Shown piece by piece: positions 31,250 to 35,824 of a stretch of DNA of 35,824 nucleotides; the stretch's first letter is position 1, and the number at the start of each line of letters is the position of its first letter. The stretch lies in assembly GCA_007695125.1 (NCBI GenBank), contig REEJ01000142.1:1-35824 (forward strand), written 5' to 3'. The position numbers and the translations under genes are program-made. This stretch comes from Trueperaceae bacterium (GTDB lineage Bacteria; Deinococcota; Deinococci; Deinococcales; Trueperaceae). Below the pieces are notes generated by a model. It had not been told where the DNA came from. It made no database searches and worked only from the letters and a program-made list of their open reading frames with translations.

Positions 31250-31717
31250 TCAGCCGCTGGCGCGCATCACGTGATCGAGGCAGTGGCGGTAGTCGACGCC
31301 GGCTGCGACGTCGGCGGCGAGGTCGGCGACGGTGATGTCGGCCATGGCGTGGAGCAGCGCGTCGCGCAGCCGCTCGTAGACGGCGCCACGAGCGTGGCAG
31401 CGATCCTGCTCGGGGCACGCCTTGAACCACACGAGGCTGACGCACGACAGCGGCGCGATCGGGCCGTCGATGGCGCGCATCACGTCGCGCAGGTTGATGG
31501 TCGCGGCTGGTCTCGAGAGCGCGTAGCCGCCCCGCGCACCCTTCTTCGATACGACGATGCCGGCGGCCACCAAGGCCGCGAGCAGGCGGACGAGGTACGG
31601 GCGCGCCACGCCGGTCGCCTCGGCGATGCGCTCGCTGGCGACCCAGCGCTCTTGTTCGACGGTGCCGAGGTAGCCGAGGGCGTGCAGGGCGTAGACGTCG
31701 GTGGTGGAGAGGCGCAT
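31250..31717 (-). CDS. Rrf2-family transcriptional regulator with a Cys triad
   Basis: A 155-residue regulator. The winged helix-turn-helix spans residues 1-80 ([38 protein letters not shown], and the wing [14 protein letters not shown]). Three cysteines, Cys92, Cys101 and Cys107 (spacing C-x8-C-x5-C), lie where IscR, NsrR and RirA bind an Fe-S cluster, so it probably senses iron, nitric oxide or redox state. The spacing is not exactly that of IscR (C-x5-C-x5-C). The start at 31717 follows TACAAT by 5 nt with no ribosome binding site; the open frame reaches 31861, but the extra 48 residues are Arg-rich with no family match. Likely targets are its own promoter and the MFS-photolyase genes just downstream. 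Confidence 0.9.
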   Translation of the reverse strand: MRLSTTDVYALHALGYLGTVEQERWVASERIAEATGVARPYLVRLLAALVAAGIVVSKKGARGGYALSRPAATINLRDVMRAIDGPIAPLSCVSLVWFKACPEQDRCHARGAVYERLRDALLHAMADITVADLAADVAAGVDYRHCLDHVMRASG

Positions 31718-31722
31718 GCAGG

Positions 31723-31728
31723 ATTGTA
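31723..31728 (-). promoter_or_regulatory. -10 element, leaderless start of the Rrf2 gene
   Basis: TACAAT on the minus strand ends 5 nt before the ATG at 31717. This is the best match in the window to the -10 consensus (5 of 6) and the clearest leaderless case. Confidence 0.6.
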
Positions 31729-31843
31729 GCCGTGCGCGGTTCGCGGGCGCCCGGTCCAACCGCGAACGCCGCGTCATGCGGGCGACCCTGGGTGCGTTCG
31801 ACAAGGGCCAGTGTGTGGCTTCGGCAAGACCCAGATCGCCTCG

Positions 31844-32005
31844 ATGCGCGACCGCTCGCACCGTGGCGGCCGATCGTCGGGCTCGCGCCCGCTCCCCGTG
31901 TTCGCGATCGCCGCGCTTGCCACGTCCGGGCCGGTGTTCGCTCAGGACGCCCCGGCGCGCAGCGTGCCGCGGCGGCGAGGCCGCTCGTGTCGCCTACGGC
32001 GCGCC
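31844..32005 (+). pseudogene. Possible fragment of a secreted-protein gene (signal peptide only)
   Basis: In the 288-bp gap between the Rrf2 gene and the permease stop, the + strand frame from ATG 31844 reads [15 protein letters not shown], then the hydrophobic [20 protein letters not shown], a convincing signal peptide with an A-Q cleavage site. After about 40 codons it becomes Arg-rich and then runs antisense to the permease gene. It may be the 5' remnant of a gene whose body was lost. No ribosome binding site is evident. Chance is a real alternative in this GC-rich sequence. Confidence 0.25.
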
Positions 32006-32830
32006 TCAGCGGCTCCGCGGGTCGAGGGCCTCGGCCAACGTGTCGCCGTAGAGGTTGATGCCGAGCACGACGAGCGAGATCGCGACGCCGGGGAAGGTGG
32101 CGACCCACCAGCCCCCGAAGAACAGCACCTCGCGGCCGTCGGCGAGCATCTGGCCCCATGAGGGGACCTCTGGGGGTACACCAGAGAGGCCGAGGAACGA
32201 CAGTGCGGCCTCGACGATGATCATCGTCGCCATCTGCAGGGTCGCGACGACGATCAGGGCGCCGGCGACGTTCGGCAGCAAATGCAGCAGCATGATGCGC
32301 CAGTGCGGGCTCCCGAGGGCGTGAGCGGCGCTGATGAAGTCGCGCTCCTTCAGCGACAGCACCTCGCCGCGGACCACGCGCGCGAAGATCACCCAACCGG
32401 TGATCCCGAGCGTGAGGATGGTGTTGGTCAAACTGGCGCCCAGCGCCGCGATGATCGCGACCACGAGCAGGATGAAGGGCATGGAGAGCTGCACGTCGGC
32501 GAGGCGCATCAAGACGTCGTCCACCCAGCCACCGACGTAGCCCGAGACCATCCCCAGCGTCACGCCCAACACCAGGCTGATCAGCACCGCCGACGTCGCT
32601 ATCAACAGCGACAGGCGCGAGCCGTACAGGATGCGCGACAGGATGTCGCGCCCCAGGCGGTCGGTGCCCAAGACGTGCCCCTCGCTGCCCGGCGGCGAGA
32701 GGCGGGCCTCGAGGTTCTGGAGTGTCGGATCGTAGGGGCTGACCACGGGTGAGAAGACCGCGGTGAGCACGAAGGCGGCGAGGATGGCCAGGCCCACGAC
32801 GGCCGTGGGGCCGCGCACCAGGCGCCTCAT
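32006..32830 (-). CDS. Peptide-type ABC transporter permease, DppC/OppC class (second system)
   Basis: Permease of 274 residues with the class features: an N-terminal helix (AVVGLAILAAFVLTAVFSPV), SPYDPTLQNLEARLSPPG, and LGTDRLGRDILSRILYGSRL at about residues 54-73. The EAA loop is DFISAAHALGSPHWRIMLLH, and the end contains VEAALSFLGLSGVPPEVPSW. It begins MRRLVRGPTAVVG and overlaps the DppB-class gene by 4 nt, so translation is coupled. The last gene of its operon; no ATPase gene follows before the Rrf2 region. Confidence 0.92.
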   Translation of the reverse strand: MRRLVRGPTAVVGLAILAAFVLTAVFSPVVSPYDPTLQNLEARLSPPGSEGHVLGTDRLGRDILSRILYGSRLSLLIATSAVLISLVLGVTLGMVSGYVGGWVDDVLMRLADVQLSMPFILLVVAIIAALGASLTNTILTLGITGWVIFARVVRGEVLSLKERDFISAAHALGSPHWRIMLLHLLPNVAGALIVVATLQMATMIIVEAALSFLGLSGVPPEVPSWGQMLADGREVLFFGGWWVATFPGVAISLVVLGINLYGDTLAEALDPRSR

Positions 32831-33744
32831 GCGTAGCGCACCCGCGGGTCGAGGAACAGGTAGCTGATGTCGACGATCAGGTTCACGAAGGCGAGCAACG
32901 CGGCGAACACGACCACCGAGGCCTGGACCACCGGGAAGTCACGCTGGCTCACGGCGATGAGCACGAACCGCCCCACGCCGGGCCAGGCGAAGATCGTTTC
33001 GGTGATCACGGCGCCCGAGAGCAGTGTCCCGAGCTGCAGGCCGATCACGGTCACCACCGGGATGGCGGCGTTGCGCAGCGCGTGGGCGTACACGACGCGG
33101 CGACCGTGCGCCCCCTTGGAGCGCGCGGTGCGGACGTAGTCGCTGCGCAGCTCCTGCAACACCCCGTTGCGGGTCAGGCGGGCGATAGCGGCCGCCGTGA
33201 AGGTCCCCAACGCGATCATGGGCAAGATGAGGTGCTGAGCGCTCCCGTAGCCAGAGATGGGCAACACGCGCAGCTGCAGCCCGAACACCAGGATCAGCAT
33301 CAGACCCAGCCAAAACACCGGGATCGACTGGCCCAACAACGCCAAGCTCATGACGCCGAGCTCGAGGGGCTTGCCTCGATGCAGCGCCGCGACCACGCCG
33401 GCTGGGACGCCGATCACGACCGCGAACAGGAGTCCCGCGCCGGCCAGCAGCAGGCTGGCAGGCATGCGTTCGAGGACGAGTCCGAGCGCAGGTGCGGCCG
33501 AGCGGAGGCTGGTGCCGAAGTCGCCCTGGACAGCGTTCAACAGGTACACGCCGTACTGCACGAGTACGGGGCGGTCGAGGCCCAGCGACGCACGGTAGCG
33601 CTCGCGAACCTCCGGCGTGGCGTCGAGTGGCAACAGCAGGTTGAGCGGATCGCCGGAGAGCTGGAGGAGGACGAACGCGAGCGTGGCGGCGCCCCAGACC
33701 ACCACGGCCACGAGCAGCAAGCGTCTGACGACGTAGGCCAGCAT
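32827..33744 (-). CDS. Peptide-type ABC transporter permease, DppB/OppB class (second system)
   Basis: Permease of 305 residues starting MLAYVVRRLLLVAVVVWGAA, followed by LQLSGDPLNLLLPLDATPEV and RYRASLGLDRPVLVQYGVYL, the usual DppB-class opening. The EAA loop is YVRTARSKGAHGRRVVYAHA and the C-terminus ends IVDISYLFLDPRVRYA. It pairs with the overlapping DppC-class protein to form the channel. It lies 78 bp after the binding-protein gene, with a long stem-loop in that gap. Its sequence differs clearly from the first system's DppB-class permease, so the two operons are not a recent duplication. Confidence 0.92.
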   Translation of the reverse strand: MLAYVVRRLLLVAVVVWGAATLAFVLLQLSGDPLNLLLPLDATPEVRERYRASLGLDRPVLVQYGVYLLNAVQGDFGTSLRSAAPALGLVLERMPASLLLAGAGLLFAVVIGVPAGVVAALHRGKPLELGVMSLALLGQSIPVFWLGLMLILVFGLQLRVLPISGYGSAQHLILPMIALGTFTAAAIARLTRNGVLQELRSDYVRTARSKGAHGRRVVYAHALRNAAIPVVTVIGLQLGTLLSGAVITETIFAWPGVGRFVLIAVSQRDFPVVQASVVVFAALLAFVNLIVDISYLFLDPRVRYA

Positions 33745-33761
33745 GAATGTGACGCTCCTGG

Positions 33762-33811
33762 CGTCGGGCCGCTGGAGCGACGGAGACGACCGCCTCTCCA
33801 GAGGCCCGACG
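33762..33811 (-). terminator. Long stem-loop between binding-protein and permease genes (second system)
   Basis: CGTCGGGCC-G-CTGGAG (33762-33777) pairs with CTCCAG-A-GGCCCGACG (33796-33811): 15 of 16 positions pair, with one G-A mismatch and an 18-nt loop. It reads the same on the transcribed minus strand. As in the first operon it can favour binding-protein expression over permeases. Confidence 0.65.
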
Positions 33812-33822
33812 GTGGCGAAGGC

Positions 33823-35346
33823 TCAGCGCAGTGCGGCGTCGAAGGCCCAGATGAGCTCGTCGGGACGTGGATCCCAGTCGATGCGCGTGCTCACGCCGTA
33901 GATGTCGACCTGCTGGTACAGGAAGATCCATGGCGCCGCGTCGCGCACCAACGCCAGGCCGTCGGCGTAGAGCTCCGCTCGGCGCGCCTGATCGACGGTG
34001 GCGCGCGCCTCGGCGAGCAACGCGTCGAGCGTGGCGTCATACATGTACGTGAACACCGAGCGTGGCGCTCCACCCTCGATGGTGCCGCCGTACAGCAGGC
34101 TGAACATGGTGTTGTCGGCGTCGAACTGGCTGTTGCCCCAACCGATCAGCCAAGCGTCGGTGGGGATCGAGCGTTCGAGCACCTGGCCCACGTAGCTGCT
34201 CCACTCCTGGACGCGCAACTCGGCGCGTACGCCGACCGCGGCCAGCTGGCCGACAACGGCCTCGGCCACCTGGCGGTCGTTGAGGTAGCGACCGTCGGGG
34301 CTGCCCATCGTGAACGTGAACCCGTCGGCGTAGCCGGCCTCCGCGAGCAGCTCGCGCGCACGCTCGGGATCGAACGGGAACGGATCGCAGAGCGCCTCGA
34401 CGTAGCCGTACATGTAGGGGTTCAGCGGACAACCGTTGGCCACGCCGTCGCCGCCCAGGATGGTCCGGATGATCGTGTCCTTGTCGACGGCGTGGTTCAG
34501 CGCCAGGCGCACGCGGGGATCGTCGAGCGGCCCCTCGCCCGTCACGTTGAGCACGATGAAGATGTTGCGGATCGAGGGCACGGTGGACGCGACCGCCTGG
34601 CCCGAGCCCGAGACGAGCGGCACGGCCTCGGGCGACAGGTTGGTGATGATGTCGACGCCGCCGGTGACGAGCTCCGCGACGCGGCTGCTCGACTCCGGGA
34701 TCGGTCGGAACACGATCTCCTGGATCGACGGGGCGCCGAACCAGTAGTCGTCGAAGGCGGCCAGCACGACCTCCTGGTCGCGAGCCCAGCGCACGAAGCG
34801 GTAGGGACCGGACCCCACCGGGTTGCTCGCGAAGTGCGCGGCACCGTTCTCCTCGATGTAGGTCTGCGGGACCATGAAGATCTGGGTGAGCTGCGTCAAG
34901 AAGGTCGCGAGCGGCCGGGCGGTGTGCACGCGGATGGTGTAAGGCCCCTCGACCGTGACCTCGCTGACGGAGGTCCACAGGTCGGACGTGCGCAGCGGCG
35001 CGTCCGAGTCGGTCAAGCGGTCGAAGTTGAACTTCGCGACCTCGGCATCGAACGCCTCGCCGTTGTGGAACGTGACGCCCTCACGCAGTTGCAGCTCCCA
35101 GGTGAGGTCGTCGATCGGCGTGGCCTCGGTGACCAGCCAGGGGATCAGCCCACCGTCCACGGCGCGCTTCATCAACGGGTCGAAGATGTTCGCCGTGACG
35201 TTCCCCGTGGGTGTCTCGCGATGGTCGTTCGGGTCCATCGTGGTGGCGTCCACGCCTTGCGCGATCACCATCCTGCCCGACTGGGCGTGCGCCATTCCGA
35301 GCGTCAGAACGACGATCGACAGGGCTACGACGAGTGGTTGTCTCAT
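33823..35346 (-). CDS. Peptide-type ABC transporter substrate-binding protein (SBP_bac_5, second system)
   Basis: Binding protein of 507 residues. The signal peptide is MRQPLVVALSIVVLTLGMAHA, cut before QSGRM; there is no lipobox. Family motifs: VDATTMDPNDHRETPTGNV, WELQLREGVTFHNGEAFD, SNPVGSGPYRFVRWARDQEV, and RARELLAEAGYADGFTF. The start at 35346 is fixed by GAGGAGG about 6 nt upstream and by the signal peptide; the frame is open further upstream without a family match. A TACAGT hexamer 50 nt upstream is a likely -10. The family includes binders of dipeptides, glutathione, nickel chelates and opines; the ligand is not predictable here. Two permease genes follow on the same strand. Confidence 0.93.
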   Translation of the reverse strand: MRQPLVVALSIVVLTLGMAHAQSGRMVIAQGVDATTMDPNDHRETPTGNVTANIFDPLMKRAVDGGLIPWLVTEATPIDDLTWELQLREGVTFHNGEAFDAEVAKFNFDRLTDSDAPLRTSDLWTSVSEVTVEGPYTIRVHTARPLATFLTQLTQIFMVPQTYIEENGAAHFASNPVGSGPYRFVRWARDQEVVLAAFDDYWFGAPSIQEIVFRPIPESSSRVAELVTGGVDIITNLSPEAVPLVSGSGQAVASTVPSIRNIFIVLNVTGEGPLDDPRVRLALNHAVDKDTIIRTILGGDGVANGCPLNPYMYGYVEALCDPFPFDPERARELLAEAGYADGFTFTMGSPDGRYLNDRQVAEAVVGQLAAVGVRAELRVQEWSSYVGQVLERSIPTDAWLIGWGNSQFDADNTMFSLLYGGTIEGGAPRSVFTYMYDATLDALLAEARATVDQARRAELYADGLALVRDAAPWIFLYQQVDIYGVSTRIDWDPRPDELIWAFDAALR

Positions 35347-35395
35347 CTCGTGCCTCCTCGCGTGGTTGGGCCACGTCTGCTGGGTTGGTGTGCGC

Positions 35396-35401
35396 ACTGT
35401 A
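35396..35401 (-). promoter_or_regulatory. -10-like element for the second transporter operon
   Basis: TACAGT on the minus strand lies 49 nt before the binding-protein ATG, with GAGGAGG close to the start. No clear -35. Confidence 0.4.
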
Positions 35402-35479
35402 GCGCATGGGGCTCGGCGGGGTGGCACATGGTTCGTCCGGATACGCTTGCGCTCTTGGGCGCCAGCCCCCATACTTACG

Positions 35480-35496
35480 GCACCCGAAGGGGGTGC
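35480..35496 (+). promoter_or_regulatory. Small hairpin covering a ribosome binding site
   Basis: GCACCC (35480-35485) can pair with GGGTGC (35491-35496) around GAAGG. The purine-rich AAGGGGG that would serve the ATG at 35500 is partly inside the loop and 3' arm, so folding could limit translation of the small ORF. Confidence 0.3.
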
Positions 35497-35499
35497 AGC

Positions 35500-35595
35500 A
35501 TGGACCGTCCGAACGCTCAACGCGCGCGGGCATTCGCCGCCATCGTGGCAGCAGCCCTGCTCATCGCGCTCGGCCTCATCTTCCGCAACGTCTAA
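35500..35595 (+). CDS. Possible 31-residue membrane peptide
   Basis: A short ORF with a clear transmembrane pattern: polar MDRPNAQRARAF, then AAIVAAALLIALGLIF and a basic end RNV. AAGGGGG lies about 6 nt before the ATG, and TACGCT at 35442-35447 could be its -10. Its TAA overlaps the stop (TAG, minus strand) of the converging gene. The composition and ribosome binding site make it plausible, but there is no family to compare it with. Confidence 0.4.
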   Translation: MDRPNAQRARAFAAIVAAALLIALGLIFRNV

Positions 35596-35824
35596 GCCGA
35601 TCTGCAGCCGTACCGCGCCGCCCGCTCCGGGCGTCGCGGGATGTCAGTATCCGTCGCGTTCGCGTTGCGTTCGTCGACGGGGTCGGGCGGCGCGTGGCCC
35701 GAATGCGCGGTGCCGGCCTGGGGAGTCGTAGGTGGGGCCTCGTGTGCGGGCGGCCGCGTGGCCAGGAGCGCTGTCGCGAGCAGGACGCAGGCGAGCAGGG
35801 CCGTCTCGACACGGACGCTCGCCC
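35592..35824 (-). CDS. 3' end of a membrane protein, possibly CopD-like
   Basis: The minus-strand frame is open from the window edge to a TAG at 35592-35594, giving the last 76 or so residues. It begins SVRVETALLACVLLATALLA, one membrane helix, followed by a Pro/His/Asp-rich tail (APPTTPQAGTAHSGHAPP) and an Arg-rich end. The pattern of a helix with ET/EAALL followed by LATRPPA resembles the final helix of copper-resistance CopD/YcnJ proteins. This is a weak identification from one segment; the main part of the gene is outside the window. Confidence 0.4.
   Translation of the reverse strand, partial: ASVRVETALLACVLLATALLATRPPAHEAPPTTPQAGTAHSGHAPPDPVDERNANATDTDIPRRPERAARYGCRSA

Noticed and set aside
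29120-31729. 869-codon plus-strand open frame across the photolyase, MFS and Rrf2 genes
   Set aside because: It spans three recognisable genes on the other strand and reads as Arg/His/Asp-rich low-complexity sequence; a codon-bias shadow.
29664-32396. 910-codon minus-strand open frame overlapping the MFS, Rrf2 and permease genes
   Set aside because: Out of frame with all three real genes and rich in Arg/Ala/Gly; no domain.
33082-35595. 837-codon plus-strand open frame opposite the second transporter operon
   Set aside because: Antisense shadow of permease and binding-protein genes. Only its last 31 codons (35500-35595) have their own ribosome binding site and membrane pattern.
1-35824. Mobile element or phage island
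   Set aside because: No transposase, integrase, terminal repeats or tRNA-linked attachment site could be seen anywhere in the window.

Overview
This is a GC-rich bacterial chromosome segment. Gene density is high, spacers are short, and most starts are ATG or GTG. At several starts a TANNNT -10-like hexamer lies only 5-9 nt before the start codon with no Shine-Dalgarno sequence, the arrangement known for leaderless transcripts in the Deinococcus-Thermus group. SARP/BTAD regulators, a GerW/DUF2953 pair and many peptidases also fit a Deinococcota member such as the Trueperaceae. This placement is an inference; there is no rRNA or marker gene in the window to prove it. I found no tRNA, rRNA, CRISPR array, transposase or phage gene. 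LAYOUT: 1-1201 is the end of an N-acyl-D-amino-acid deacylase gene, followed by an HU-type DNA-binding protein with a strong stem-loop behind it. 1716-7062 is an accessory-looking block on the + strand: an 884-residue SARP-STAND ATPase-TPR regulator, a secreted subtilisin-like protease with a nonapeptide repeat, and a second, short SARP/BTAD regulator. 7121-8491 holds a DinB-fold protein and an M55 D-aminopeptidase (DppA family). 8567-12168 (-) is a three-gene stress-type module: TelA-like protein, single-span membrane protein, and a long coiled-coil protein with a Gly-rich tail. 12624-19847 (+) is an operon-like run: ATP-grasp ligase, CocE/S15-type hydrolase (4-nt overlap), a leftover fragment of a second CocE tail, an oligopeptide-type binding protein, and two permeases. 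19947-21003 is the DUF2953-GerW pair. 21007-24109 contains a PfkB sugar kinase (-), a ComB-like phosphatase (+, behind a 13-codon leader ORF) and an M28 peptidase with interleaved membrane helices (-). 24109-27347 encodes a two-subunit FAD/Fe-S amine or imino-acid oxidase. 27361-31717 (-) holds an M24 creatinase/prolidase homologue, a photolyase FAD-domain protein, an MFS exporter and an Rrf2 regulator. 32006-35346 (-) is a second peptide ABC transporter. The window ends with a possible 31-residue membrane peptide and the 3' end of a probable CopD-like membrane protein. HOW THE GENES FIT TOGETHER: many products act on peptides and unusual amino acids: a D-aminoacylase, a D-aminopeptidase, an S15-type hydrolase, an M28 peptidase, an M24 homologue, an amine oxidase of the sarcosine/proline/opine type, and two peptide-class ABC importers. 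Both importers lack their own ATPases and both carry a strong stem-loop between the binding-protein gene and the first permease gene. The most system-like, least described units are the SARP-STAND/subtilase/SARP block, the ATP-grasp + CocE + transporter operon and the TelA module. All functions are read from sequence motifs and family knowledge; none was tested by database search.
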